A DNA stretch of 64,000 bases from Saccharopolyspora spinosa NRRL 18395 (GTDB lineage: Bacteria > Actinomycetota > Actinomycetes > Mycobacteriales > Pseudonocardiaceae). The notes beneath the pieces are model-generated. The model ran no database searches. It saw nothing but the letters and a program-made list of their open reading frames with translations, and was not told the origin of the DNA. Below, in pieces: positions 26,002 to 35,385 of this stretch (the stretch's first letter is position 1; each line of letters starts with the position of its first letter). Where the stretch lies: assembly GCF_000194155.1 (NCBI RefSeq), contig NZ_GL877881.1:212611-276610 (forward strand), given 5' to 3'. The position numbers and the translations under genes were made by a program.

Positions 26002-27784
26002 CGGACTGCTCCTCCAAACGCTGAATGTACTGCGTGCGACATGCGGCGCGGCGCACCTTACCGCTGGTCGTCTTGAGCACCAGTCCCGGAGCACCCACGA
26101 CCACCTCGTCGCATGCGATCCCGTGGGATTCCCTGATCGCGCGACGAACCGCCCGCGTGATTTCCTGATCATTGTCGGCAAAAGGCGTGCCGGCCACGGT
26201 TTCCACGAAGATGATCAAGCGCTCGCCCTGGCCGGATCCTGCCGAGGGAACCGAGAAGGCGGCAACCCCGCCCGGGCGGATCAGCGGATGGCACCCGCGA
26301 ACAGATTCCTCGATGTCCTGCGGGTAGTAGTTATGGCCCCGGATAACGATCAGTTCCTTGAGCCGGCCGGAGACGAATAACTCTCCATTGCGGAAGAACC
26401 CGAGATCACCTGTCCTCAGATACTCGCGGGGGTCGTCGTCGGCGACGCGAGCACGGAAAATCTCGCGGGTCTCATCCTCCAGACCCCAGTACCCCTGGGC
26501 CTTGGTGGGCGAGTCGACCCAGATCTCCCCGACCTGCCCTGGGCCACGCGGCTTGCCGGTGGCTGGATCGACGATGCGAACATTGGCGTCTTCCTTGGTG
26601 ACCCAACCGCTGCCGTAGAAACCGGCGGCATCCCGCGTGGTGTCGGCCTTGACCGGCTCTACCCGGCCCTTCTCCAACTCGCGCTTGTCTACCCACAGCG
26701 GACCGCCGCTGCCCATGCTCAAGCTCAATGTGTGCTCGGCCATGCCGTAACCCGGGTGGAACGCCGCAGGTTTCAGTCCGGTCAGCAGGAAAGCATTCCA
26801 GAACCGCTTCATGGTCTCCGGTAGCACCATTTCTCCAGAGGAACCGAGAACTCGCACAGAGCTGAGGTCCCATTCGGCGCGCTGCTGCGTAGTCGTTTTC
26901 CGGACCATCAGGTCGTAGGCGAAATTCGGCGCCGACGTGTGCGTGGCGCGCACCCGGGACATGACGTCGAACCACACCGAGGGCCGCTGCAGGAAGCTGA
27001 GCGGAGACATCACGTAGGTCCGCCCGGAGTGCCCCGCGATGGTGTTCAGCATCAGTCCGAGATCGTGGAAATGCGGAACCCAGGTGACGGCGACCGTGTC
27101 GTCGCCCAGTGCCAAATCCGCGGCCAGGAACTGCAACTCGTGGCTGATGTTGCGATGGCTGACGATCACGCCTTTGGGGAACCCGGTCGATCCGGACGTG
27201 TACTGCAGGAAGACCGGCTCGTCCGGATCATCCGGGATGTACCAATGTCGCGGCTCGACCACGTCCACCTCGCCACCGTAGCGTGAATCGGTGGCCAGCC
27301 AAGGAATCCCGGGCATTTCTGGCACTTCGGGCGGCAAAGAGCGTGCTCTCAACGCCGCATCGATCGCCCCCTGGTAGGCATCGTGAGTGAGCACGACACG
27401 CGCACCGGAGCTGGTGGCGACAGCCGACAGGGCCCCGGTTTCCTGCGCGAGTTTCAGCGGGTTTGGCGGGGCGACCGGTACCGGGATCACTCCGCACGCG
27501 AGACAGCCGAGGAACGCGCTGATGAAATGCAGCGATGGCAGGTACACCAGCAACGCCCGGTCGCCACGCCGGAGGCCCTCTCCGTCCAGGAGCGACCTGA
27601 CCCGCTGCGCGTCGTGAGCCAGCCGACGCACCGTCATTGACTCGACATCGCGGCCGTGGTCGTCCACGAACACGAAGAGCTCACGGTTCATGTCACGCTC
27701 GTGAAGATCGACGAACGCGGACAGAATCGTGCCTGCACCGAGGCTCGACGCCGGGTTCGGATCTGGCTCAACTTCCAAATTCAT
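25994..27784 (-). CDS. Fatty acyl-AMP ligase (FAAL)
   Basis: A 596-residue member of the ANL superfamily that should adenylate a free fatty acid and pass it to an acyl carrier domain, here most likely that of a PUFA-type synthase or of the fusion protein. The P-loop QYTSGSTGFPKG is at 194-205. Further motifs are the GYGMAEHTLSLS region, YLRTGDLGFFRNGELFVSGR and KELIVIRGHNYYPQDIE, a combination typical of FAALs rather than acyl-CoA ligases. ATG 27784 follows GGGAGA at 8 bases. It is the first gene of the five-gene minus-strand operon and overlaps the next gene by 8 bases. The substrate cannot be read from sequence. Confidence 0.92.
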   Translation of the reverse strand: MNLEVEPDPNPASSLGAGTILSAFVDLHERDMNRELFVFVDDHGRDVESMTVRRLAHDAQRVRSLLDGEGLRRGDRALLVYLPSLHFISAFLGCLACGVIPVPVAPPNPLKLAQETGALSAVATSSGARVVLTHDAYQGAIDAALRARSLPPEVPEMPGIPWLATDSRYGGEVDVVEPRHWYIPDDPDEPVFLQYTSGSTGFPKGVIVSHRNISHELQFLAADLALGDDTVAVTWVPHFHDLGLMLNTIAGHSGRTYVMSPLSFLQRPSVWFDVMSRVRATHTSAPNFAYDLMVRKTTTQQRAEWDLSSVRVLGSSGEMVLPETMKRFWNAFLLTGLKPAAFHPGYGMAEHTLSLSMGSGGPLWVDKRELEKGRVEPVKADTTRDAAGFYGSGWVTKEDANVRIVDPATGKPRGPGQVGEIWVDSPTKAQGYWGLEDETREIFRARVADDDPREYLRTGDLGFFRNGELFVSGRLKELIVIRGHNYYPQDIEESVRGCHPLIRPGGVAAFSVPSAGSGQGERLIIFVETVAGTPFADNDQEITRAVRRAIRESHGIACDEVVVGAPGLVLKTTSGKVRRAACRTQYIQRLEEQSDE

Positions 27785-28386
27785 GGCGAGTCTCCCTGTC
27801 TACGGCCGGGCCGCAGACCCACTTGATTCGCCCAGCAGCTTGTGCTGGCATCGCCCCGGACGCACCGAGCGAACGGTCTTGCACCATAACCGGCCCAATC
27901 CAACTTGGACACCGAAAACCTAGGAACCCCGGTGCGGCGGACGAAAGGCCACCTTCCCGAAAATGCCTGATCAGTCAGCATTTCCTACCTGTCCATCCAC
28001 GCAACGTGATCTCGCCAGCTTACCGGCTGATATACGCCCCGAGAAACTCACGACAAGCGCCGGGCCACTTCGGCAGGTTCGTGAGCTCTGTCCCCCACGT
28101 CGCTACCCCGGTAGGCTGGCCATCCGGCGGACGGACGACCGACCGCCGACAGCGCAGGCATGCCACCCTCGGAACCCCCACGTGGCGCAAGTGCGTGACG
28201 CTTACCGAAAACCGCGCGGCCTAAAGCGCCAGTTGCCTCTCCCGGAGATACCTCATAGGCATGGTTTCCTTGCCCGTTGGTTCGCTCCCCGGGCGGTCTC
28301 TTGACGAGAGCACGCCCGGAAAGTTAGGGATTCGACCAGAACCGGCAACCGCGACGGTATGAGCGGGTTGGCCCTGCGAGGAGCGC
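27785..28386. promoter_or_regulatory. Divergent intergenic region: operon promoter side
   Basis: About 600 bases separate the FAAL gene (minus) from the truncated monooxygenase (plus). No gene is credible here. Promoters for both directions must lie in it, including the one driving the 19-kb synthase operon, but I could not pick -10/-35 elements with confidence. Confidence 0.5.
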
Positions 28387-28901
28387 ATGAACCAATACCT
28401 CAAGGCCGTGATCGTCGGCACCGGCTTCGGAGGACTCGGACAGGCCATCCAACTGGAGAAGGCCGGCATCCGGGACTACCTCGTCCTGGAAAAGGCCCAG
28501 GACGTGGGCGGCACGTGGCGGGACAACTCCTACCCCGGATGCGAGTGCGACGTGGAGACGCACCTGTATTCGTTGTCCTACGAGCAGAAACCCGACTGGC
28601 CACGTGATTTCGCCACCCGGTCCGAAATTTTCACCTACCTGAGCAACATCGCGGACAAGCACCGGCTGAGATCCAAGATCCGATTCGGAGTCGGTTTAAC
28701 CGGTGCGACCTGGGAACCGGACCAATGCAGGTGGCGGCTCAGCACCACGACAGGTGAAGAACTCTTCTGCCAGTTCCTGATCTCCGCAGTCGGCGGACTG
28801 CACGTCCCACGGCTGCCCGAGCTTCCTGGGCTCGAGACTTTCAAGGGCCAAGTCTGGCATTCCTCGCTGGCGGTGACCGCGGGGCTGGCGGGGGGCCGCG
28901 G
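28387..28901 (+). pseudogene. Flavin-containing (Baeyer-Villiger-type) monooxygenase, truncated by a mobile repeat
   Basis: The ATG at 28387 begins VIVGTGFGGLGQAIQLEKAG (FAD Rossmann motif) and continues with EKAQDVGGTWRDNSYPGCEC and FLISAVGGLHVPRLPELPGL, the N-terminal third of class B flavin monooxygenases. After about 170 residues the frame enters the dispersed repeat at 28902 and stops at 28956, so the NADPH-binding and substrate parts are lost. The intact gene would have been divergent from the synthase operon and may once have been a tailoring enzyme for it (inference). Confidence 0.8.
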
Positions 28902-29276
28902 GGCGAAGACGTTCATCGAGTCCGCCTCGGCGGAGAGAATCCGCAAGTTCCATTGAAATCGAACCTTCGATTTCAATGGAACTTGCGGACCGTCGGCGTG
29001 TCGCACCCCGACACGCCGACGCCTGTGGACAACCTCCGCAATTTCAATGGAAATCGTGGGCGGGTACGGACGTGCCAGGACCCGCAGCCTGGAAGGTCTT
29101 TGTTCTGGACGGAAACTTGCGAACCGGATATGGCGCTGGCGCCGACCGAACGGCACAGCCGCCGGTATCGAAACGGTCCACCACCTGGCCAACCTGCCAC
29201 CCACCTGGGCAACCTGCCACCCACCTTCCCGCCCGAAACTACCTAAACCGGATAGGTCAACCTTGCACACGCCCTG
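28902..29276 (+). repeat. Mobile repeat copy R1, left-truncated
   Basis: It matches the complete element at 58911-59503 in reverse orientation, from GCGAAGACGTTCATCGAG to the terminal TCAACCTTGCACACGCCCTG. It contains a near-perfect palindrome with 23-bp arms at 28941-28963 and 28966-28988. Its left part is missing; it lies directly on the broken monooxygenase. Confidence 0.9.
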
Positions 29277-29444
29277 GGGTCAGTGCCTCGCTCGTTGCAG
29301 CCTGACCGATGGCCACCCGAGTGTGTCGGGATTTCCCCAATCAGCCGGGGATGCCTGACATGTGATTCGGGAAAACCCCTTGCAGGGCTGGCGATGATGG
29401 TCCGTCAGGACACGCGAATCACGGCTTTCCCCTAGCGCATAGGA

Positions 29445-29777
29445 TATGGCCTGGTCGCAGGTGAGGCTGTTCCCGTCCTCGAAAGCAACGTCGAACGCCC
29501 GCGAGCCGAGAACCATGCGGGCCTGTTCCTCGCTTGCCCGATGCCGGGCTACGTACGGCGGGAAGCCGAACAGCGGCCTGCCTATCTCGCGCCACAAGGT
29601 GTGGCTGGCCCCCAGCAACCGAGCGGCGCTTTCAGCGTCCTGGTCGACCGCGGACCAGGCGAGCAGCTCGATGGATATGGCCATTCCGACCAGGTCGTTG
29701 AGCTGCTGCTTGAGCCGTAGGCATTCCCGAGCGTATGAGCTGGCCTGCTCTGCGTTGCCTTCCGTCCAGTTGTTCAA
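29445..29777 (-). pseudogene. C-terminal TPR fragment of a large LuxR/AfsR-type ATPase regulator
   Basis: The minus frame reads ISIELLAWSAVDQDAESAAR, then LLGASHTLWREIGRPLFGFP, FDVAFEDGNSLTCDQAISYA and LGE. That is the characteristic end of the TPR region in large ATP-binding LuxR-family regulators. The AAA and sensor parts upstream are absent and no LuxR helix-turn-helix follows. It is sandwiched between two direct copies of the mobile repeat (R1, R2), which probably truncated both sides. Confidence 0.6.
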
Positions 29778-30267
29778 GCCGTGACGGTCTGTCCAGGAGC
29801 CGCGCTCTCGTGTTCTTGGCTTCCCTGATTCGGGTTGTGCTTGACCGGCCCACCCTCACAGTCGAGTCCTTGCGGGGTCGTGTGACTCCCGGTGCGAAGA
29901 CGTTCATCGAGTCCGCCTCGGCGGAGAGAAGCCGCAAGTTCCATTGAAATCGAACCTTCGATTTCAATGGAACTTGCGGACCGTCGGCGTGTCGCATCCC
30001 GACACGCCGATGCCTGTGGACAACCTCCGCAATTTCAATGGAAATCGTGGGCGGGTACGGACGTGCCAGGACCCGCAGCCTGGAAGGTCCTTGTTCTGGA
30101 CGGAAACCTGCGAACCGGATATGGCGCTGGCGCCGACCGAACGGCACCGCCGCCGGTATCGAAACGGTCCACCACCTGGGCAACCTGTCCACCACCTGGG
30201 CAACCTGCCACCCACCTTCCCGCCCGAAACTACCTAAACCGGATAGGTCAACCTTGCACACGCCCTG
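29769..30267 (+). repeat. Mobile repeat copy R2, left-truncated
   Basis: It shares about 500 bases with the element at 58911-59503 (from GTTGTTCAAGCCGTGACGG to the terminal CCCTG) and about 375 bases with R1. The palindrome arms lie at 29932-29954 and 29957-29979. It is in the same orientation as R1, so the two form direct repeats around the regulator fragment. Confidence 0.9.
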
Positions 30268-30284
30268 AGGTGACGCCTATGGCG

Positions 30285-30320
30285 TGCCGCCGTACACCGG
30301 ATTCGAACCGGCGCATGCTC
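30285..30320 (-). other. tRNA 3'-end-like sequence
   Basis: On the minus strand the sequence GCGCCGGTTCGAATCCGGTG is a plausible T-arm, followed by TACGGCGGC where an acceptor strand would be. No matching 5' half, D-arm or anticodon arm is present, so this is not a tRNA gene. It could be an attachment-site remnant of an integrated element, or chance. Confidence 0.25.
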
Positions 30321-30545
30321 GCATGCTCCGGGCCAATGTTCCCCATCCCGGGGTTGTCATCGCCAACATGGCGCACGTGGTCCGGCCGGCGGTTTTGTCG
30401 CGCTCCAGGAGGTTGACTGGCATTCCTGGTCTTGCCAGAGCGGCTCGAGGAGTTCTGGAGGTGCCACCTCAGGCGAAAGTCGACGCGCTTCCTCCCCGCC
30501 CTGAGAACGGGGCATCCGCGATACATCCTTCCGGCGATAGCCCGC

Positions 30546-32312
30546 CTATGCCTTTCCGTAGGTACCGGACTCGATGTTCGAGCGCACGTGGACGTCTGCG
30601 GTCTTGCTCCCGGTCTTCCACAGCGTTTCTCCGATACCCGACCTCGGGAACGCGGTGTTGCTGCCCGCTGAATTGACCCCGCCGCGCACCGCGCCGGTCG
30701 CTCCCTGCAGCAGCGCGCCCTTCCAGACGTCGCCGGGCTGGCCGTTGCCCCTGGCCACCTCGATGCTGCACTTTACCGCGCCGCTGGTCATGCCGTTGAG
30801 GGCATCCTTCGGGACATCGTAGAAAAGAATTTCTTGCCAGCTATTGCGCGTGCCGAACGAGGCACCCCACGCATTGTTCTTCCGCACGAACGCCAACTGC
30901 TCGCGGAAGCTGGTCTGCTCGCGGGCGGCCGTGCGGGCCGCGTCGAACTGGTCCCAGGCGTCGGTCCGATTTCTCGCGAGGTCGTGAGCGGCGTCGCTGA
31001 GCGCAGCGTTGTCTCTGGCGAGGTCCGCGTTCCGCTGCCTTTCGAGGAGGTCCCGCCGGGATCTGTCCAATGCGGTCTGCGCATCACGTAGACCACCAGA
31101 CGCCTCGGTGAGCGCGCGGCGGGCATCGTCGAGTTGCTTAATGCCGTCCTCAACCCACTCCGCGTTGTCGGACGCCCGGTACAGGTCGACCGTCCGGGCG
31201 GCGGCGTCGACCCGCTTCGTGGCCTGGTCGACCGCCTCGCGGTGCGCCCACACGGCGCGTTCGCGTGTCGACACGTCAGCGGCGGCTCGAGCGACTTCGT
31301 CGACCGCCGTGGTGTGCTGTTCGCGCGCGCTCCTGTGATTGTTGCGTGCCAGGGTGAGCTCGCTGGTGAGGCGCTTGCCTGCATCGGGTGTGTTCTTGAC
31401 GCCGAGGTTCTCCGCGTTGTCGTACGCGGTCTTGACGTTGTCAAGCAAGCGTTCCGACTCAGAAGGCAATGGTTTGGGCGGATTCGGCTTCGGTGTGGGG
31501 CCTATCTTCTTGACGAGGTTCTTGGCCTGGCTGTCGAAGGCGACGAACACCGGCAGGCCGTCCGGCCCGCGTTTCACGTTGCCCGCATCGTCCAGCACCT
31601 TCGAGATACCGCTTTTTTCCAAAGCGCCGACGAACGCACCGCCCACACCACTGATTCCAGCGCTGATGAACACCTGGGCCGGGTCGATCTTCTTGCCCAG
31701 GAGACCCGACGCCGTCAGGTTCGCCGCCAAGTCGATCCCCATGTCGCGGACGCCCTCGACAAGCATCCGGCCGTAGCCGACGCTGAGCCGTTCGCTCTTC
31801 CAGGTCAGCTCCGAGACCTCGGCAATCCACGCGCGGCTACGCACCAGGAAGTTCACCAATACCCGCAAAGCCTGGGCAAGCATCTGAAGCACGCGGACGC
31901 CGGTGCTGACCAGATACGCAAGCCAGGCCTGTGCCCAAGCCAGCAGCGCCGGAAACATGGCTGCTGCGGCGTAGAAGGCCAACGTCGCGGCGATCATAAC
32001 AGCCAACTCAACGATGATTTGCGTGACCTGGGTGTGCTTCCTCGCGTGCTGCTCCTGCTGCGCGGCCACCACCTCCGCGGTCTGCGCGATTCGTTCAGCG
32101 CGATCCACCACACCCCGGATGCGGCCGGTGAATGCCGCCGCCGCCTCACCCCTCCACGTCTCCAGGCCGACGCCGGTAATCTCGGCTACCCGAGCGCTGT
32201 GCTCGCACAGGTAAGCCGACAGGTCGGCCCAGCCCTGGGCGCTGCGGTGCAGAGCCTGCGCGTTACCTCCTGGGTTTCGGAGACCGACCTCAGAAAGCGC
32301 GTCCTGCGCCAT
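30546..32312 (-). CDS. Large WXG100-domain protein (type VII secretion substrate-like)
   Basis: A 588-residue protein. The N-terminal 95 residues are helical with GWADLSAYLCEHSARVAEIT and a WRGEAAAAF motif, as in WXG100-like heads of actinobacterial secreted proteins. Residues about 105-160 are strongly hydrophobic, with likely membrane-active helices. A GKKIDP...GISGVGGAF stretch follows, then a long charged coiled coil (about 290-480) and a glycine-rich tail (GALLQGATGAVRGGVNS). No nuclease or toxin motif is recognisable. It starts one base into the stop of the small upstream gene (TAATG), so the two are co-translated and probably interact. Export through an ESX system is inferred; no secretion ATPase lies in the window. 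Confidence 0.65.
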   Translation of the reverse strand: MAQDALSEVGLRNPGGNAQALHRSAQGWADLSAYLCEHSARVAEITGVGLETWRGEAAAAFTGRIRGVVDRAERIAQTAEVVAAQQEQHARKHTQVTQIIVELAVMIAATLAFYAAAAMFPALLAWAQAWLAYLVSTGVRVLQMLAQALRVLVNFLVRSRAWIAEVSELTWKSERLSVGYGRMLVEGVRDMGIDLAANLTASGLLGKKIDPAQVFISAGISGVGGAFVGALEKSGISKVLDDAGNVKRGPDGLPVFVAFDSQAKNLVKKIGPTPKPNPPKPLPSESERLLDNVKTAYDNAENLGVKNTPDAGKRLTSELTLARNNHRSAREQHTTAVDEVARAAADVSTRERAVWAHREAVDQATKRVDAAARTVDLYRASDNAEWVEDGIKQLDDARRALTEASGGLRDAQTALDRSRRDLLERQRNADLARDNAALSDAAHDLARNRTDAWDQFDAARTAAREQTSFREQLAFVRKNNAWGASFGTRNSWQEILFYDVPKDALNGMTSGAVKCSIEVARGNGQPGDVWKGALLQGATGAVRGGVNSAGSNTAFPRSGIGETLWKTGSKTADVHVRSNIESGTYGKA

Positions 32313-32638
32313 TAATTCGCGTCCTTCATCGGAGTGGCGGCCGTCACCGCGGCCTGGGCGTCCACATCGGAGAAGTGCCTGGCCTCGTCCTGCAAGGCGT
32401 CCGCGACCTCCACGACTTCGCGGTACATCTTCATGAGCTGTTCCACCGTCTGCGCGGTGGTTTCCTGATACTCCCGTTCGGATTCCACGGCGTCCGGCGT
32501 CGAGCCGTACGCTCCGCGCATGTTCTCCGCCTCTTCCCGGAACGTCAGAATCCGCGCCCGCAATTCGTCGGCCGTGGTCCGGAGCTCCTGACTCATGCGC
32601 CGCAGGTGCTCCACGTCCACACTGACAACGTTGGACAC
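32312..32638 (-). CDS. Small helical ESX-type partner protein
   Basis: A 108-residue, mostly helical protein (VDVEHLRRMSQELRTTADEL; MRGAYGSTPDAVESEREYQE). Size, charge and position next to a WXG100-like protein fit an EsxA/EspA-type partner or chaperone, though a strict WxG is absent. The start is GTG 32638 because GGAGGTAAG lies just upstream; the longer ATG frame to 32692 lacks a ribosome site. The stop overlaps the next start by one base. Confidence 0.6.
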   Translation of the reverse strand: MSNVVSVDVEHLRRMSQELRTTADELRARILTFREEAENMRGAYGSTPDAVESEREYQETTAQTVEQLMKMYREVVEVADALQDEARHFSDVDAQAAVTAATPMKDAN

Positions 32639-33171
32639 GGTCTTACCTCCTCCGATCGGTGGGCTACGCAACCGAAGATGCCAGATCAGCAAGGCCGTTC
32701 AGGCCCGACTTCACCAAACCGACCGAAGCCAATCGACAAAAGTTCACCCGCGGTCTTTCACCGCGTTCCTCAGAGCGGAAAGGACATCGACACGTCGTGC
32801 CCGCGCACGGACGCTTGCGGTCGCGCGCCAACCTCTCGACGCGGGGAAGCGTCCGTGGCGGCCAAAAGGAGGGTGCCGCAGCTGAGTTCGCCGTAAGTCA
32901 CGTTGTAGCGCAGGAGCCCGCAATGCGCCCACGACGTCGGTGCCGTCCGGCGCCGGCGACCGGACCAGGCAGGTCCGGTCGCTGTACCGGCTGGAACCGA
33001 TCCACCTCGCGGTCCCCGCCGGATGTGATCTCGATCGGAAACATGCCGATCCGGTAGGCTGCACCGTCGCGCACCATGATAGAACGCAGTTGTGCCTTGC
33101 TGCGCCATCCATCGCGAGAACTCGACGTCGCCGCCCGCCGTCAGCGCGCAGGCGAACCTTCTGCAGCCGCC
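32639..33171. other. Intergenic stretch without recognised gene
   Basis: About 530 bases. Overlapping short frames exist on both strands but none has a recognisable domain or consistent codon pattern. It probably contains the promoter of the WXG100 pair close to 32640-32750. Confidence 0.4.
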
Positions 33172-33245
33172 ACGGTCGACTTGCCCGACCCGCTGTTACC
33201 TCGCAGCGTGATCAGTTGCGTACTGAATCTCCGCTTACGGGCGCC
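33172..33245 (-). pseudogene. P-loop ATPase/kinase N-terminal fragment
   Basis: The minus strand encodes TQLITLRGNSGSGKSTVAAA followed by a stop a few codons later. LRGNSGSGKST is a Walker A motif at the very N terminus, as in small AAA/kinase-like proteins. The rest of the protein is missing, so this is a gene stub. Confidence 0.45.
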
Positions 33246-33262
33246 ATGACCGCGCGTCGTGG

Positions 33263-34306
33263 CTAAACATCTGGCCCGCCGAACTCGGTGAGCTGCTCTG
33301 CGGTGAGCACCTCGAAGTCCGGCAACACCTGGAGCTTCAACCCGATGCCGCCGCTGATCAACATCAGTGCTTCGTCGAATTCCTCCAGCGGCAAGGCGTG
33401 GGTCAGCAGCGGATCGGTTTGAATCGCGCCTGATTCGATCAGACCCATCGCAAGGCCGAAATTGTTGAGCACGGCCATCGAGTGGTTCACCCCGGCCTCC
33501 TGCTCGTTGAACGGAACGCGTGACAGTTGGGTTCGCGCGCCCGCGTGAGGCGTCCCGAACAGGAGCAGGCGGCCATCGGTATGCACCGCATCGAACGCCC
33601 CTTCCATCCCCTCCGGATCGCCGGTGCAGTCGATCACAACATCGAACTTCCCGCCGCTGACCTCGGCGATGTCCGTGGAAATCGGATTCGCGCCCAGGTC
33701 CATCGCGAGAGCCAGCAGCCCTGGGTCGGGGTCGACGATGGACACGTCAATACCGCTGAGCCGCTGCGCCTGCAGCACCAGCAGGCCCGTCGCGTTCGCG
33801 CCGACCACCAACGAACGCTGCCCAGCGACCACTCCGAACCGGCGCACGCCCATGAGTGCGCGCGAGGCCGGTTCGGTCATGGCGCCCTGCTCCCAGGTCA
33901 TCAAGGCAGGCAGCCGGTAGCAGTTGGCAGCGGGCACGGCAACGTATTCCGCGAACGCACCGTTCACGGACTCGCCAATGGCACCGCGCTGCCCGCACTC
34001 CGTCGCGTTATTCGAACGGCACGCCGCGCAGTGCCCGCAGGGCAATGCCGGATCGACTGCCACCCGGTCTCCGACCCGCCAGTGCCTCGGCACAGCCGGT
34101 CCCAACTCGACGATCTCGCCGCTGAACTCGTGCCCCGGCACAACGGGGTACGAGGCGGATGCGAACTCGCCGTCGGCGATGAGCAAATCGACCTCGCAGA
34201 CCCCGCACGCACGGACCCGGACGACCACCTGCCCCAAGCCTGGTTCCGGATCAGGTATCTCACCCACGCTGATCGTCCCCGTCCGGCTGATGATCGCAGC
34301 CTGCAT
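33263..34306 (-). CDS. Zinc-dependent medium-chain alcohol dehydrogenase
   Basis: A 347-residue NAD(P)-dependent oxidoreductase of the sorbitol/threonine dehydrogenase group. Visible are the catalytic-zinc region CGVCEVD and GHEFSGEIVELG, the structural-zinc loop CGHCAACRSNNATEC and a Rossmann segment near SLVVGANATGLLVLQAQRL. ATG 34306 is preferred over 34345 because GGAGGAAGG precedes it. It appears to be a single-gene unit. The substrate is unknown, and there is no clear link to neighbouring clusters. Confidence 0.85.
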   Translation of the reverse strand: MQAAIISRTGTISVGEIPDPEPGLGQVVVRVRACGVCEVDLLIADGEFASASYPVVPGHEFSGEIVELGPAVPRHWRVGDRVAVDPALPCGHCAACRSNNATECGQRGAIGESVNGAFAEYVAVPAANCYRLPALMTWEQGAMTEPASRALMGVRRFGVVAGQRSLVVGANATGLLVLQAQRLSGIDVSIVDPDPGLLALAMDLGANPISTDIAEVSGGKFDVVIDCTGDPEGMEGAFDAVHTDGRLLLFGTPHAGARTQLSRVPFNEQEAGVNHSMAVLNNFGLAMGLIESGAIQTDPLLTHALPLEEFDEALMLISGGIGLKLQVLPDFEVLTAEQLTEFGGPDV

Positions 34307-34857
34307 CGGCAACGCACCTTCCTCCCCGTCGTCGGCCGCCACCATTCAGAATTGCGCTCATTTGAGCGCGATGGCACGACGCCGCCCAAACACGATTGCC
34401 GAACTATTCAAGGACCAGCCGCGAGTCCGGACAAACGCACGAGGAAATTCAGTACCCTAAATCACCGTCACCTTGCCCATTCGCGCAATGGGTGCTCGAC
34501 TACCTCTTGACAAATGCACTCCCAAACGAGCGTTTTCCAACCTCTTCTTGCGTTGCGGTGCGGGGTGCGGAACCGCAGCGGCCTGCTCGGCTGTGGAATC
34601 CCGGACTTGTGTATGACCAGGATTTGTATATGACCAATGCGCGGCGTCCGGGCTCCTCGCGAGAAGACCGCCTAGAACCGCCGACGGTGCCGGTTACGCG
34701 GCTGGACCAAGGCGGCTACGCCGCTTGCGGCAGCCTCGTACCCTGGGGCTTCAGGCGTCGCGGCTGCGGATCGACCGGGATGAAGGAGGCTCGAACAGAA
34801 AGATTGGCCAGCCTGAACCAAAAGCCGTTGGGCCGTGACAATACGGCGCGCTCAACG

Positions 34858-34902
34858 CCGTATGCCCGGCCTGGACACTCTGCGTCCCGGCCGGGCATAC
34901 GG
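34858..34902. terminator. Stem-loop terminator
   Basis: Perfect 14-bp arms, CCGTATGCCCGGCC and GGCCGGGCATACGG, with a 17-base loop, 19 bases past the stop of the cold-shock gene. It has no strong T tract, as is common in high-GC actinomycetes. Confidence 0.75.
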
Positions 34903-34920
34903 TTCTAATTCAGTGCGCGG

Positions 34921-35337
34921 TCAGGCTTCCACCCAACCGTTGCGCTGCGCGAACGAAACGAGCTGCCTGCGCACTTGGAGGATCTGCCCGCCCGTCATGC
35001 TGGGCGCAGCCTCGATCAGTACATCCGTGATCTTCTGGGAGAACTCGGCTGCCGACAGAACCTCGCACAGTTCCTCGTCGTCACGTTCCTGTTTCACGGC
35101 CGGGACCTGCGCCGCCGGTGCCTGCGAAACCGCGCCGAGCAACCGCACGGCCACAGCCTTCGTGCCCTGGTTGCTGGACGCAGCCTCGAACTGCACCCGC
35201 ATGCCACCTTGGAGGACCTGCTTCAGTTGTTCGTCCAGGATAGACGCGTGCAGGAACACGTCCTCACCGCCAGTATCCGGTTCGATGAAACCGAATCCCC
35301 TGGTCCCGTCGTACTTTACGATTGTTCCCGTCTTCAC
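34921..35337 (-). CDS. Cold-shock-domain protein with C-terminal extension
   Basis: A 138-residue protein. Residues 1-66 form a cold-shock nucleic-acid-binding domain with RNP1-like GFGFIEPDTGGEDVFLHAS. The remaining 70 residues, after an alanine/proline/glutamine linker, are an acidic-then-basic helical tail that ordinary 67-residue Csp proteins lack. It probably acts as an RNA chaperone (family knowledge). It is monocistronic, with a terminator hairpin just downstream. Confidence 0.9.
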   Translation of the reverse strand: MKTGTIVKYDGTRGFGFIEPDTGGEDVFLHASILDEQLKQVLQGGMRVQFEAASSNQGTKAVAVRLLGAVSQAPAAQVPAVKQERDDEELCEVLSAAEFSQKITDVLIEAAPSMTGGQILQVRRQLVSFAQRNGWVEA

Positions 35338-35385
35338 CGCTTCCGCCCCTCAAACCGCTAGTGCACACTACCGCACCGCCAACAA

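Noticed and set aside
25999..26181. Upstream 60-codon extension of the fusion protein
   Set aside because: It lies wholly inside the FAAL coding region in another frame; ATG 26001 overlapping the FAAL stop is the natural start.
28941..28988. Palindrome considered as a transcription terminator or CRISPR-like repeat
   Set aside because: It recurs within larger dispersed copies of a transposon-like element and has no spacer-repeat periodicity, so it is part of the element.
28902..29246. ORFs within the R1/R2/R3 repeats as genes
   Set aside because: Several overlapping frames on both strands are preserved simply because the copies are near-identical DNA; none shows a domain.
30285..30320. tRNA gene
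   Set aside because: Only a T-arm-like segment is present; no D-arm, anticodon arm or pairing acceptor strand.
31134..32315. 393-codon plus-strand frame
   Set aside because: Antisense of the WXG100-type protein; histidine/valine-rich shadow composition.
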